Shown one piece after another: positions 7,817 to 16,913 of a stretch of 64,000 nucleotides of DNA. The position numbers and the translations under genes are program-made. Within the stretch, counting starts at the first letter, position 1. Every line of letters starts with the position of its first letter. This DNA is from Deltaproteobacteria bacterium (GTDB lineage Bacteria; UBA10199; GCA-002796325; JACPFF01). The notes below the pieces were generated by a model, which had not been told where the DNA came from, did not search any database, and saw only the letters and a program-made list of their open reading frames with translations. The stretch covers positions 158,289 through 222,288 of the forward strand of contig JACQUX010000041.1 in assembly GCA_016210045.1 (NCBI GenBank), given 5' to 3'.

Positions 7817-9154
7817 ATGAGTGGGTGGGTTCCCAAAGATCCGTTTATCGGCGCAGTGGCGCGGATGCCGCGGCTGTTCATGGCCGGCGAAGTGAGCCGC
7901 GTGCTCGGCTTGATCGTCGAAGGGCGGCTGCCGCGCGTGCCGGTTGGGGCGCTGTGCCAAATTCGGCGCCAAGCCGCGCCCGAGGTCCCGCCCATTCCAG
8001 CCGAAGTGATCGGGCTCAAGGGGGAGACGGCCGTGCTGATGCCGATCGGCGAAACGACGGGCATTGCGGTCGGCGATGCGATCGAGCCGGTGCGGGATGC
8101 CGCGACGGTGAAAGTGACGGCGGATCTGTTGGGACGTGTGATCGATGGCTGCGGCGAGCCGATGGATGGTGGACCGGCGTTGCGGCAAATACACGAATAT
8201 CCGCTCTACGCCGGGACACAAAATCCGGTGATGCGACAACGGATTCAACAGCCGCTCAGTCTCGGGATTCGCGCGATCGACGGCTTCCTGTCGTGCGCGG
8301 TCGGGCAGCGCGTCGTTATTATGGCCGGCTCCGGCGTCGGCAAGAGCACGTTGATGGGGATGATTGCGCGCAATGCAGACGCGGATTTGAACGTGATCGG
8401 GCTGATCGGCGAGCGCGGGCGCGAGGTGCGGGAATTTATCGAAGAGAGTCTCGGCGCCGCTGGATTGGCGCGTTCTGTGGTGATTGTGGCGACGTCGGAT
8501 GCGCCGCCGTTAGTGCGGATGCGCGCGGCTTTTGTCACGACGAGCATCGCGGAATATTTTCGCGACCAAGGGAAGACCGTCTTGCTGATGATGGATTCCC
8601 TGACGCGGTTCGCGATGGCCTCGCGCGAAGTGGGCTTGGCGTTGGGTGAACCGCCGACGATGAAAGGCTACACGCCGTCGCTATTCAGCCAATTGCCGCG
8701 GCTGCTGGAACGAGTTGGGACGAGCGCCGGCCAGGGGCACATCACGGGGCTGTATACGATCCTGACTGAAGGGGACGATTTGATGGACCCGATCGCCGAT
8801 GCAGTCCGCGCGATCGTGGATGGGCATATTGTGTTGACGCGCAAACTGGCCGTGATGAATCACTATCCGCCGATCGACGTGCTGCAGAGCCTCTCGCGGG
8901 TGATGGATTGCGTGACGACGACGGAACATTTGCAGGCGATGCGCCACGTCCGCCGCGCGTATGCGCTGTATCAAGAGATGGAAGACTTCATCAAGATGGG
9001 CGTCTACAGCGCGGGCAAAAATCCGCAGCTCGATCAGGCGATCGCGCAGATCGGCGCCATTCAAGAATTTCTGCAGCAACGAGTCGAAGAGCGGACAGCG
9101 TGGTCCGAAACGGTCGCGCGACTCCAACAGATTGCCGAGGAGGTGGGTGTATGA
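7817..9154 (+). CDS. fliI: flagellum-specific ATP synthase FliI
   Basis: A 445-residue hexameric export ATPase that unloads substrates at the type III gate. Walker A is GSGVGKST at about 171-178, and Walker B is within VLLMMDSLTRFA at about 255-266; the export-ATPase segment GEPPTMKGYTPSLFS is present. The start is ATG 7817 with GGGGAG upstream; the frame opens earlier at a TTG with no proper site. The stop overlaps the fliJ start (ATGA). Belongs to the F1-beta-related type III ATPase family. Confidence 0.97.
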   Translation: MSGWVPKDPFIGAVARMPRLFMAGEVSRVLGLIVEGRLPRVPVGALCQIRRQAAPEVPPIPAEVIGLKGETAVLMPIGETTGIAVGDAIEPVRDAATVKVTADLLGRVIDGCGEPMDGGPALRQIHEYPLYAGTQNPVMRQRIQQPLSLGIRAIDGFLSCAVGQRVVIMAGSGVGKSTLMGMIARNADADLNVIGLIGERGREVREFIEESLGAAGLARSVVIVATSDAPPLVRMRAAFVTTSIAEYFRDQGKTVLLMMDSLTRFAMASREVGLALGEPPTMKGYTPSLFSQLPRLLERVGTSAGQGHITGLYTILTEGDDLMDPIADAVRAIVDGHIVLTRKLAVMNHYPPIDVLQSLSRVMDCVTTTEHLQAMRHVRRAYALYQEMEDFIKMGVYSAGKNPQLDQAIAQIGAIQEFLQQRVEERTAWSETVARLQQIAEEVGV

Positions 9155-9615
9155 AACGCTTCCGCTTTCGTCTCGAGGGGTTGTTCCGGTATCGGCGGGA
9201 ACAGGAGCGCGAAGCCGTGTTGGAAGTCCAACGCGTGCGGCGCGAAATGGATGCGGCCGAACAACGGATTGTAACGTTGCAGGACGAGCGTGGGGCCTGG
9301 ATGCGCGTCTACAGTGAAACGGGGCGGAAAGAGAACGCCACGCGGGAGTTGTGGCTGATCGAACAATATTTTTCCGCGATCGATCAACAAGTCGCGCACT
9401 TTACCGTATTGGCGCGTCGGTGGCGGGAGGAGTTGGATCGGGTCATCGAACTCGCGCGCGGCGCGATGCGGGCGCGGCGTCAAGTCGAATATTTACGGGA
9501 ACGCCAGGCCGCGGAATACCAGTCGGAAGTGCGACGCGCGGATTTACGGTTGACCGACGAGATGAACAGTCTGCGATATCGGGATGTCGAGGAGCGGCGC
9601 GCATGGGCACAATAA
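9151..9615 (+). CDS. fliJ: flagellar export chaperone FliJ
   Basis: A 154-residue, highly charged coiled-coil protein, beginning MKRFRFRLEGLFRYRREQE, the usual FliJ start. FliJ is the central stalk of the FliI/FliH ATPase complex and escorts chaperones to the FlhA gate. Almost the whole length is predicted helix rich in Arg, Glu and Ala. It overlaps fliI by four bases (ATGA) and the next gene by thirteen bases, so the three are translated as a block. Sequence similarity within this family is low, so the call rests also on place and shape. Confidence 0.92.
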   Translation: MKRFRFRLEGLFRYRREQEREAVLEVQRVRREMDAAEQRIVTLQDERGAWMRVYSETGRKENATRELWLIEQYFSAIDQQVAHFTVLARRWREELDRVIELARGAMRARRQVEYLRERQAAEYQSEVRRADLRLTDEMNSLRYRDVEERRAWAQ

Positions 9616-10325
9616 CCAGCATGCGGCATCTTGTGTGGTGCGGCGTCTGCGTGGGCCTCGTGCTGGGCGCGAGTGTCGGATCGGCGGAAGACGCGATTTT
9701 CGCGCCGCCCGTGGCCTCGCTGCCGTCGGCGCCGGTGCCGCCAGGCAATCCGGCCAGTTTCGATAACGTGTTGGCCGAGATCCAGCGGATCGATCTCATA
9801 ACGAAAGGGAATGCGTTGTATGTTGATCTGCAGCACGAATTGGAGCGCGAGCGAATTCTGCAAGAACGACGCTTCAGCGTGGGCATTCTAGTGGGGGAAT
9901 ATCAGCAACGCACTCAAGAGCTCGAACAGCTCCGCCAGCGGATGGATACGTTGCAGCAAGGCGTCGGTGGGCAGCTGGGGAAACAAGTCGATGGTAACGA
10001 CAATTTAAAACTCCTGATTACGCTGTATGAATCGATCAAGCCGAACGAGGCTGCGGAATTATTGAAGCGGCTGCCGCTCGGCGTGAGCGTCACGATGATG
10101 CAGCGGATGAGTCCGCGCAAGGCGAGCAAAGTCTTATCGGCGCTGGATCCGAAAGTGGCGGCGGAGATCAGTCGCCGATTGATTCGCAATCCGACGGCGG
10201 CGTTGAGCGTGGAGCAAGTCGCCGCAGCCACCGCCGCAGCGGCGGGACGGACTCCCCCCTCCGGGGTTCCGTCGGCGCCTGGGGCCGCGACATCCGCCTC
10301 GCCGGCGGGAGGAGGCCAGCCATGA
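9603..10325 (+). CDS. MotE/YlxF-like periplasmic flagellar protein with FliG-N/MgtE-N-type domain
   Basis: A 240-residue protein with an N-terminal signal sequence or membrane anchor (residues 1-25), a coiled coil (about 70-125), and a domain with NEAAELLKRLP and MSPRKASKVLSALDPKVAAEIS that matches the MgtE-N/FliG-N-like fold of MotE (YlxF). MotE is known as a partner of stator-associated MotC in some alphaproteobacteria, and the homologue in many phyla sits after fliJ as here. The start is ATG 9603, with GGAG eight bases upstream, inside the fliJ end. The Pro/Ala/Gly-rich tail overlaps fliK by ATGA. The exact role in this organism is not established. Confidence 0.8.
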   Translation: MGTITSMRHLVWCGVCVGLVLGASVGSAEDAIFAPPVASLPSAPVPPGNPASFDNVLAEIQRIDLITKGNALYVDLQHELERERILQERRFSVGILVGEYQQRTQELEQLRQRMDTLQQGVGGQLGKQVDGNDNLKLLITLYESIKPNEAAELLKRLPLGVSVTMMQRMSPRKASKVLSALDPKVAAEISRRLIRNPTAALSVEQVAAATAAAAGRTPPSGVPSAPGAATSASPAGGGQP

Positions 10326-11797
10326 GTATAGGACGGCTCGAGCGCGTCGATCCTTTAGCGCAGCGCATCGCCGCTGCCGGCGGCGGGCAGGGTGCGGATT
10401 TTAGACAAGATCCGCGCGGCGGTTTTGAATCGCTGTTGCAGTTGGCAAAAAGTGCGAACGGCGCGGTGAAGGCGGCGAGTTCCGGGACGGCCGCTCCGAC
10501 GGCGAAGGCGACCGAAGTGCGGGAACAAGACGCCGAAGTGCAGGGACCATCGGAAACCGTGTCGAGTGTCGCGGCGCAACCGACGTCGGGCGACGTGGCG
10601 CGCGACGCGGAGCGTGAGGCCGCCGAAACGGCCGCGCCACCGCGCGAGCCCGTGGACGTGGTGCCGGCGGATGACGCGGAGGCGCGAGACGATAGTGAAA
10701 CCACACCGACGGCGGCGCTGGTCGTTCAGACTGAATTGATGTTGAGCGCGTTGTTGGCGCCGGCGCCAGGGCCAGTGCCAGCGGTTGTGCCGCTCCCTGA
10801 TGTGAACGCCGAGCCGCCGATCGAAGCAACGGTCAGTGCCGCGTCGGAGACCGCGCCGGTTGTGGAGACGCCGTCTGTGATGGTCGCACTGCCGGTGGTG
10901 GAGCAGGCCCCTGTCCAGACGTTGTCGGAGCAGCAAGCGCAGCAGGAGACGGTGCAGCGAGGACAACAGCGTGCCGCGCAGCAGCTGCGATCCAACAATG
11001 CCCGTTGGCGCGACATGGAAAATGAAGCCGCTGCGGCTGCGGCATTGCGCACTGCGGATGCCGAAACAGACGAGCTGCAACAGCGAGCGGCTCCTGCGCG
11101 GCACATCGAAGATGCGATCGATACCGAAACGTTGTCGTCGTTGCGGGATGGCGTTCCGCAAGCGACGACGGATGCGATGGCCGCGGAAATGTTGAACATT
11201 GAAGCGCACAATCCGACGCGGCTGATCCAGGGAGAGTTGGCGCCATTTGAGTTGCCGCCGCGTGATCTGGCCAACGTGATCACGGCGCAGGCGCATGACG
11301 GTTCCGCCACCGCCGAGGCCATGCGTGAGGCCGCGCGGGCGATGGCGCAAAGTGCAACGACCGACACTGCGGCGAATCGAATGGCGGACTTGGAATCGGT
11401 CGCTGCGCAAGCGCGGGAGACAATCTTAGCAGGCGTGCGCGCGCGGCGCGGAGAGACGGAGTTGCAACTCGATCCGCCGGAATGGGGACGGATCGCGGTG
11501 CGGATCGCCGTTGATCAACACAAAGCGGTCAATGTGGCGATCCTGACCGAACGTCCGTTCGTGCGCGAGGCGCTGGAACAGAGTCTGCTCCAATTGCGCG
11601 CGGCGCTGGAGCAGCAAGGTCTGCAGTTGGGGCAAATGAATGTCGGGCTCGGCGGCGAACAGTCGTGGGCCCAGCATTTGGCAGAATGGCGTCAATTAAC
11701 CAGCGCCGCCGTCGGTCCGCGTTGGGGCGGTGCGCATCCCGCTGCCACGGGCGTTTCCAGTTTGCATCGTACCGAAGGGTTCAACGCGATTGCCTGA
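10322..11797 (+). CDS. fliK: flagellar hook-length control protein FliK
   Basis: A 491-residue protein with a long, low-complexity Ala/Glu/Gln/Pro-rich N-terminal part, as expected for the molecular ruler, and a C-terminal Flg_hook domain: LQLDPPEWGRIAVRIAV at about 381-397, then VREALEQSLLQLRAALEQQG. FliK is exported during hook assembly and triggers the substrate switch at FlhB. It overlaps the preceding gene by four bases and is followed by flgD and flgE, which supports the call. The N-terminal part is not alignable by eye to any specific FliK. Confidence 0.9.
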   Translation: MSIGRLERVDPLAQRIAAAGGGQGADFRQDPRGGFESLLQLAKSANGAVKAASSGTAAPTAKATEVREQDAEVQGPSETVSSVAAQPTSGDVARDAEREAAETAAPPREPVDVVPADDAEARDDSETTPTAALVVQTELMLSALLAPAPGPVPAVVPLPDVNAEPPIEATVSAASETAPVVETPSVMVALPVVEQAPVQTLSEQQAQQETVQRGQQRAAQQLRSNNARWRDMENEAAAAAALRTADAETDELQQRAAPARHIEDAIDTETLSSLRDGVPQATTDAMAAEMLNIEAHNPTRLIQGELAPFELPPRDLANVITAQAHDGSATAEAMREAARAMAQSATTDTAANRMADLESVAAQARETILAGVRARRGETELQLDPPEWGRIAVRIAVDQHKAVNVAILTERPFVREALEQSLLQLRAALEQQGLQLGQMNVGLGGEQSWAQHLAEWRQLTSAAVGPRWGGAHPAATGVSSLHRTEGFNAIA

Positions 11798-11818
11798 ACC
11801 GCAGCATATGGAGGCACT

Positions 11819-12505
11819 ATGAATAGTAATGACATTACCGCGCTGACCCGCAGCACCGACAGTCGGGACGTCCCGAACAGTGCCGGGCGCAGCGCGAGTT
11901 TGGGGAGTCTCGGCGGGCAAAAGGATCAGTTTCTCAAATTGTTGTTGGCGCAATTGAAGCATCAAGATCCGTTGCAGCCGCCGGACGCCAGTAAGTTCAG
12001 CCAGGAAATGATCCAATTTGGCCAGCTGGAGCAGTTGTTCAATCTGAATAACTCGATGGAGCAGATGGCGACGATGCAAAACTCCGCGCAGCGAGCGGAA
12101 GCGATCGGCCTGATGGGCCGCAAGGTCGACTTGCGCGGCGATACGATGCAAATCGCGGAGGGGAAGGCGTCCGACATCGGCTTCAAGTTGCAGGCGCCGG
12201 CGGAGAAGGTCACGATTGAAGTCGTCGATCAGCAAGGGCACGCGTTGCGCACCATCGAGCTGGATGCGCAGGCGGTCGGGACGCATTCCGTTCCATTCGA
12301 CGGCAAAGACGACAACGGCAACGTGCTGGCCGATGGGACGTATGGACTCCGCTTCGAAGTCCCGGGCGGGATGGAGACGCAGCGCACGCTGACGCCGCTG
12401 GTGCGCGGCGAAGTGACCGGCGTCTCGTTTGATGCCCAAGGTGTCTTGTTAACGGTGGATGGTCGGACGCTGCCGATGGATCAGATCATCGGCGTGAGTA
12501 TGTGA
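11819..12505 (+). CDS. flgD: flagellar hook capping protein FlgD
   Basis: A 228-residue scaffold for hook polymerisation. The N-terminal signature DQFLKLLLAQLKHQDPLQPPDASKF is followed by a FlgD Ig-like domain (HSVPFDGKDDNGNVLADGTYGLRFEV) and a C-terminal strand region. A GGAGG site lies before ATG 11819. It lies between fliK and flgE. Length and motifs are typical. Confidence 0.96.
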   Translation: MNSNDITALTRSTDSRDVPNSAGRSASLGSLGGQKDQFLKLLLAQLKHQDPLQPPDASKFSQEMIQFGQLEQLFNLNNSMEQMATMQNSAQRAEAIGLMGRKVDLRGDTMQIAEGKASDIGFKLQAPAEKVTIEVVDQQGHALRTIELDAQAVGTHSVPFDGKDDNGNVLADGTYGLRFEVPGGMETQRTLTPLVRGEVTGVSFDAQGVLLTVDGRTLPMDQIIGVSM

Positions 12506-12562
12506 AGGGAGTGCGTAAGTGCTTCAGTGCGTGAGTGCGTAAGTCATACATAAGGAGGAACT

Positions 12563-13825
12563 ATGGGTATCTTTAGCGCGCTGTTCTCCGGGGTCAACGG
12601 GATCAACTCCAACGGGTCCGTGGTCTCGGTGATCGGTGACAATATCGCGAACGTGAACACGGTCGGCTACAAGGCCAGCCGCGCATCGTTCGAAGATATC
12701 CTCGCCGGCAGCGAGTCGAACGTCGGCTTGGGATCGCGTATCTCTTCCGTCGATCCGTTGTTTGGCCAAGGCGGATTCGAGTCCTCCAGCTCCGTGACCG
12801 ATATGGCGATCGACGGCAACGGATTCTTCATGGTGGAAAACGCCACCGATTCGTCGGCGTTCTATTCACGCGCCGGACAGTTCCATATCAATAAAGACGG
12901 CTTCATCGTGAATGCGAACGATGAGCGGCTGCAGGGCTATCAAGTCACCAGCGGCGCGATCACGTCGAACGTCGATAGCCTGGTCGTCTCGCAAGCGCCG
13001 GTGCAACCGAGTTCGTCGAGTACGATCAGTGTCGATGCGAACTTGAATTCCAATTCCACGGCGCCTGCGGCCTTCAGTGCCGCGAATCCGACCGGGACCT
13101 CGAACTTTTCGGCCGGTGTCACGGTCTACGATTCGTTGGGGAATAGCCACTTGGTGACGATTTATTTCCGCAAGACGGCGACGAACGAATGGCAATGGTA
13201 TTCGTTGGCGAACGGCGCGGAAGTTACCAACCCGACGTCGGGCGTCAATTATGTCGGCGGTAGCGGGACGTTGTCCTTTAATAATAGTGGCGCGCTCACG
13301 TCCGGGAGCACCTCGGCGGCCTTTACGTTCCTCGGCGCGGCGTCGCAGACGCTCACGTTCGACTTCGGCACCGGCACCGCGGCTTCCGGTACCGGCCTTG
13401 ACGGTGTGACCCAGTTCGGGAGTTCGTCGGCCATCAGTAATATCTCCCAAAACGGCTATGCCTCGGGATCGCTGCTGAGTATCGATGTCTCGAGCTCGGG
13501 CACGATTACCGGCAACTATTCGAACGGCACTACGCAGACGCTGGGACAAGTGGCGATCGCGACATTTTCCGATCAACAGCAGTTGCGCCGCGTCGGAAAT
13601 AATAATTTCCAGGAAACGCTAAATTCCGGTTCGCCGCTGATCGGCGCGCCGGGGAGTTCGGGGAAGGGGACGATCGTTTCGAGCACGTTGGAACAATCCA
13701 ACGTCGACTTGGCCAACGAATTGATCCGGATGGTGATCATCCAGCGTGGGTTCCAGGCCAACTCGCGAACAATTGCGACCGTGAACGATCTGCTGGCTCA
13801 GCTCGTGACGTTGGGACAAGGCTAA
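12563..13825 (+). CDS. flgE: flagellar hook protein FlgE
   Basis: A 420-residue axial protein that polymerises into the hook. The N-terminal axial signature is IGDNIANVNTVGYKASRASFEDI, and the C-terminal helix ELIRMVIIQRGFQANSRTIATVNDLLAQLV is complete. The middle is rich in Ser, Thr, Gly and Asn, as in surface-exposed hook domains. A strong AAGGAGG precedes the ATG. The 58 bases before it hold a small run of near-repeats of GTGCGTAAGT. FlgG-type distal rod signatures are absent, so FlgE is preferred over FlgF or FlgG. Confidence 0.95.
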   Translation: MGIFSALFSGVNGINSNGSVVSVIGDNIANVNTVGYKASRASFEDILAGSESNVGLGSRISSVDPLFGQGGFESSSSVTDMAIDGNGFFMVENATDSSAFYSRAGQFHINKDGFIVNANDERLQGYQVTSGAITSNVDSLVVSQAPVQPSSSSTISVDANLNSNSTAPAAFSAANPTGTSNFSAGVTVYDSLGNSHLVTIYFRKTATNEWQWYSLANGAEVTNPTSGVNYVGGSGTLSFNNSGALTSGSTSAAFTFLGAASQTLTFDFGTGTAASGTGLDGVTQFGSSSAISNISQNGYASGSLLSIDVSSSGTITGNYSNGTTQTLGQVAIATFSDQQQLRRVGNNNFQETLNSGSPLIGAPGSSGKGTIVSSTLEQSNVDLANELIRMVIIQRGFQANSRTIATVNDLLAQLVTLGQG

Positions 13826-13856
13826 GCCGGCGGAGCGCGCGCAAAACGGGGGGGAT

Positions 13857-14558
13857 ATGGCCGAGGAAGAAAAAGAGAAAGAAAAAGCGCCCGATGCGGA
13901 GGATGCGGCACCAGCAGCGCCTTCGTTCGTGAAACGGTTATTGGCATCGCCGATTTTTGTCGTCGTGGCGGCGGTCTTGGGTGGCGTGCTCGGCGCGGGT
14001 GGAATGATGATGTTTGGATCGAAACCGCCTCCGGCAGCGCCACCGGCCGCAGCGGCAGCCGCCAAAGGAGCTCCGGCTGCGCACGGTGAGGCCGCGAATG
14101 AGGGCCACGAAGCCGCCCCGGTTCCGGAAGTTGCCAAGTCAGAGGCCGCGCATGGTGAGCCGGAAGGCGACAATCCGAAGGTCAGCGAGGCGGCGGTGGC
14201 GGAGCCGGAGACTGGCGAGGCCGTCGGCGAAGGGGAGCATGGCGGCGAGGCCGGCGAAGCGATGAAATATAAATTTGACCCATTCGTGATCAACGTCTTT
14301 GAGAAAAATTCGATTCACTATTTGAAGCTCCAAGTGGAAGTGAACACCAGCGCGGCAGCGACACCGGAGGAAATTAAGGCCAAGCTCCCGCAGCTGCGCG
14401 ACGCATTGATCTTCATGGTGAGCGATATGACGATGCGCGAGATCGTCTCGGTCGGCGGCAAGATGTTGCTGAAGGAAGAAATGGCCACGACGTTTAACAA
14501 AATGTTGACCACGGGGAAGATCACGAAGGTCTTTTTTACGGAATTTACGATCCAATAG
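13857..14558 (+). CDS. fliL: flagellar basal body-associated protein FliL
   Basis: A 233-residue single-pass inner membrane protein that helps stator function. It has an acidic/lysine-rich cytoplasmic start, a membrane segment at about 32-55, an unusually long Ala/Glu/Pro-rich linker (about 60-135), and the periplasmic FliL domain (YKFDPFVINV, then LRDALIFMVSDMTMREI, ending KVFFTEFTIQ). The linker makes it longer than most FliL proteins. It starts 31 bases after flgE and is followed directly by fliM. Confidence 0.94.
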   Translation: MAEEEKEKEKAPDAEDAAPAAPSFVKRLLASPIFVVVAAVLGGVLGAGGMMMFGSKPPPAAPPAAAAAAKGAPAAHGEAANEGHEAAPVPEVAKSEAAHGEPEGDNPKVSEAAVAEPETGEAVGEGEHGGEAGEAMKYKFDPFVINVFEKNSIHYLKLQVEVNTSAAATPEEIKAKLPQLRDALIFMVSDMTMREIVSVGGKMLLKEEMATTFNKMLTTGKITKVFFTEFTIQ

Positions 14559-14565
14559 GCGCGAC

Positions 14566-15522
14566 ATGACGGAACCGATCCTTAATCCGGAGGAGATCCA
14601 GGACTTGCTGAAAGAGCCGACGCCGGTCGGCGAGATCGGCCGGCTCTGGAACGGCGAGACGATTTCCTACGATCTGCTGCAGAGCGGGGCCAAGAATGAA
14701 GAACAATTGGAGAAGCTGGTCGCCGTGCAGACGCCGGCGGCGGCGGCGATGGCCAAGGGGATGAAGGAATGGAGCGGATTGCCGCTGACGGTCACGTTCA
14801 GTGCCCATCAACTTGTGCCGATGTCGGATGTGATTGCGGAAGTTTCCCTGGACCGCACACTGTTCGCGGTGTGGAGCGATACCGCGCAAGGTCTCAGCGG
14901 TGCAGTGCTGTTGGATCGGGCGCTTTTTTTTCGCCTCTTTACCGCGATGCTGGGCGGGGCGGGGAGCGGTGAACGCACCGGCGCGCTCACCGCGTTGGAG
15001 CGGGCGTTTCTCGATCGGTTCCTCGCCCATATTTTTGGACCGTTGACCGAAGTGTGGCAACGGGTGCGGACCATCGACTTCGCGGTGCAAGAGATCTTGA
15101 TACAGCAGGCGCAACTTGGGGCGCTCGGCTGGCATTTCGACGGCATCAAAGCGGTGCTGACCGCGCAAGTGGACGGCGAGCCGCAGCCGGCGGGGACGAT
15201 CACGCTGCTGTTGCCGCGGGAATTATTGACCGCGATGAGCGACATGGGCGCGGTGTCGGAAGAAGCCGCGCAGGAAAAGGCGCAGCTGGATCGGCAATGG
15301 CAAGGCGCAGTGCATGGTGCGATCGGCGGCACGCCGGTCCCGATTGCAGTGGAACTCGGCACCACGCGTGCGTCGATGGAGCGGGTGCTGAAGCTGGCCG
15401 TCGGCGATGAGCTCCCGTTGCAATTGTCGGAAGCGGGGCATCCGGTGTTGGTGAACGGACATGTCGTGTTTCAGGCCACGATCGGCACTGTCAACGGACA
15501 ACGCGCGATCAAGATTGTTTGA
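14566..15522 (+). CDS. fliM: flagellar motor switch protein FliM
   Basis: A 318-residue C-ring protein. The N-terminal segment ILNPEEIQDLL corresponds to the CheY-binding peptide. The middle CheC-like domain contains GLSGAVLLDRALFFRLFTAMLGG and LTALERAFLDRFL, and the C-terminal SpoA domain contains LKLAVGDELPL and GHPVLVNGHVVFQATIG. It lies eight bases after fliL and 12 before fliN. Slightly shorter than common FliM but all three parts are visible. Confidence 0.95.
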   Translation: MTEPILNPEEIQDLLKEPTPVGEIGRLWNGETISYDLLQSGAKNEEQLEKLVAVQTPAAAAMAKGMKEWSGLPLTVTFSAHQLVPMSDVIAEVSLDRTLFAVWSDTAQGLSGAVLLDRALFFRLFTAMLGGAGSGERTGALTALERAFLDRFLAHIFGPLTEVWQRVRTIDFAVQEILIQQAQLGALGWHFDGIKAVLTAQVDGEPQPAGTITLLLPRELLTAMSDMGAVSEEAAQEKAQLDRQWQGAVHGAIGGTPVPIAVELGTTRASMERVLKLAVGDELPLQLSEAGHPVLVNGHVVFQATIGTVNGQRAIKIV

Positions 15523-15534
15523 TGTGGAGGATGT

Positions 15535-15846
15535 ATGGCGGAAGAAGGCGCAACGGGAACGGCGACAGCTGAGGCGGGAATCGATGGAGTGACCGGCGAT
15601 GTCTCTTTTCTGTACGACGTGCCGGTCACGATGCAAGTCATGCTCGGCGAGGCCACGTTGACGATCGGCGATATCATGAAGTGCGGCAAAGGGTCGGTGA
15701 TCCCGCTGAAGCAAAAGGTGGGCGACCCTTTTGTGGTCTTGTTACAAAATCGTGTAATCGCCGAAGGTGAAGTCGTGGCGGCCGGCGAACATCTTGGGAT
15801 CAAGATTACCAACGTGCATCGCAGCCAACCGGCTGCAAAGGAGTAA
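15535..15846 (+). CDS. fliN: flagellar motor switch protein FliN
   Basis: A 103-residue C-ring and export-docking protein made mostly of one SpoA domain: FLYDVPVTMQVMLGEATLTIGDIMKCGKGSVIPL, then VVLLQNRVIAEGEVVAAGEHLGIKITNV, given as landmarks between residues 24 and 95. GGAGG precedes the ATG. It sits between fliM and fliO, the usual position. Confidence 0.96.
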   Translation: MAEEGATGTATAEAGIDGVTGDVSFLYDVPVTMQVMLGEATLTIGDIMKCGKGSVIPLKQKVGDPFVVLLQNRVIAEGEVVAAGEHLGIKITNVHRSQPAAKE

Positions 15847-15850
15847 AAGT

Positions 15851-16732
15851 ATGCAGAAGACCATCCATTGGATCATGCGCAGTGTTGGCATCGTGCTGCT
15901 GTCGTGCAGCGCGGGCGCGTGGGCCGGGACCGCGGATATTCTGATCGATCCGTTCGCCAACACCGCGGCTGAAGCAACCACGATGTTGCCGACCGATGCG
16001 GCGGTATCGACGGCGTCGCCCACCGTCCGTTCGCCAGTGCGGGAAACGATTTCCGTCGCGACGCCGAGCACGGATGCGCCGGCCGCGCGCGAGGCCGCCG
16101 GCGTGACGTCCGCTGTACCGGCGGCCGCCGCGACCGGCCCGTGGGATCTGCCGTGGTTGCGCGCGTTCGTCGCGTTCCTGTTCGTCGCGTCGCTGATTGT
16201 CGTAGTCGGCACGATCGCGCGCCGTTTATTGCACAACGGTTCCGGCTTCCTGGGGAAGCGGGCGTTGCCCGTACGTGTGGTGCAGACGCTCCCGCTCGGC
16301 AGTAAGCGCACGATGTATGTCGTCGACTTCGAAGGCACGCAGTTGTTGATCGGCGCTGCCGGATCGCAGCTCCAATTGTTGCATGCGAAGCCGACGACCA
16401 TCGCAGAGACGATCATTCCGCCGCGTGCGCGGCCGACCGCCGCCGCGACCAATGGACGCGCGCATGCGGCGATGACGGGGACGATGAGCGCCACTGCTGT
16501 CGCGCCGGAAGCGCGCAACGCCGTGATGGAGCTCTCGCGTCCGCTCACGACGTCGACGGACACGCCGATGCCGTCGACCAACGGCGACGCCATCGTCTCC
16601 GAGACGCCAGTCGAGCGTGCCGACGCGGCGATCCACGTTTCCGGTCTCAGCGCGCAGATTCGCTCCGTAGTGCAATCGTTGCGACCGATCGGCGTACGGA
16701 CCGCCAGTTCGAGTAACGGCTCGACGATATAA
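15851..16732 (+). CDS. fliO: flagellar biosynthesis protein FliO
   Basis: A 293-residue membrane protein that helps assemble the FliP pore. It has a cleavable-looking signal (residues 1-26), a variable Ala/Thr-rich segment, one membrane span at about 106-122, and the FliO domain (LPVRVVQTLPLGSKRTMYVVDF, then LLIGAAGSQLQLL). An Ala/Thr/Pro-rich C-terminal tail makes it longer than most FliO. The start at 15851 has AAAGGAG upstream; an upstream extension of the frame overlaps fliN. It is separated from fliP by a terminator-like hairpin and paired repeats. Confidence 0.88.
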   Translation: MQKTIHWIMRSVGIVLLSCSAGAWAGTADILIDPFANTAAEATTMLPTDAAVSTASPTVRSPVRETISVATPSTDAPAAREAAGVTSAVPAAAATGPWDLPWLRAFVAFLFVASLIVVVGTIARRLLHNGSGFLGKRALPVRVVQTLPLGSKRTMYVVDFEGTQLLIGAAGSQLQLLHAKPTTIAETIIPPRARPTAAATNGRAHAAMTGTMSATAVAPEARNAVMELSRPLTTSTDTPMPSTNGDAIVSETPVERADAAIHVSGLSAQIRSVVQSLRPIGVRTASSSNGSTI

Positions 16733-16734
16733 AT

Positions 16735-16764
16735 GAGCCCCGGATTATTGTGGGGCCTTTTTCC
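16735..16764 (+). terminator. possible weak intrinsic terminator after fliO
   Basis: A short stem GCCCC with GGGGC around GGATTATTGT is followed by CTTTTT. It lies inside the flagellar operon, directly after fliO. The stem is short, so at best it is partial. Confidence 0.4.
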
Positions 16765-16868
16765 CCTCTCCCTTTGGGGAGAGGGCGAGGGTGAGGGGGA
16801 GGAATCAAGCGGATGATTGCACTGGCGGCCTCCCCCTCACCCAACCCTCTCCCCAAAGGGAGAGGGAA
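16761..16868. repeat. inverted pair of a dispersed palindromic repeat
   Basis: A copy on the plus strand (16761-16803, CCCCTCTCCCTTTGGGGAGA core) faces a copy on the minus strand (16829-16868), so the two can fold into one long hairpin. A third copy is at 63941-63983. Copies share the palindrome plus a GGGTGAGGGGGAGG tail. The pair interrupts the fliO-fliP gap; a further small dyad (CCCCGCC/GGCGGGG, about 16873-16900) lies between it and fliP. Confidence 0.85.
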
Positions 16869-16913
16869 GTGGATGCCCCGCCCTCAGAGGCGGGGTGCAT
16901 TGAATGGCACGCT

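Noticed and set aside
10355..11410. Long open frame on the minus strand inside fliK (351 codons)
   Set aside because: A shadow of the low-complexity, GC-rich fliK frame; product is an Arg/His/Leu repeat without domains.
12506..12550. Cluster of GTGCGTAAGT-like repeats before flgE
   Set aside because: Short and irregular; no sign of a regulatory role or of a tandem repeat family.
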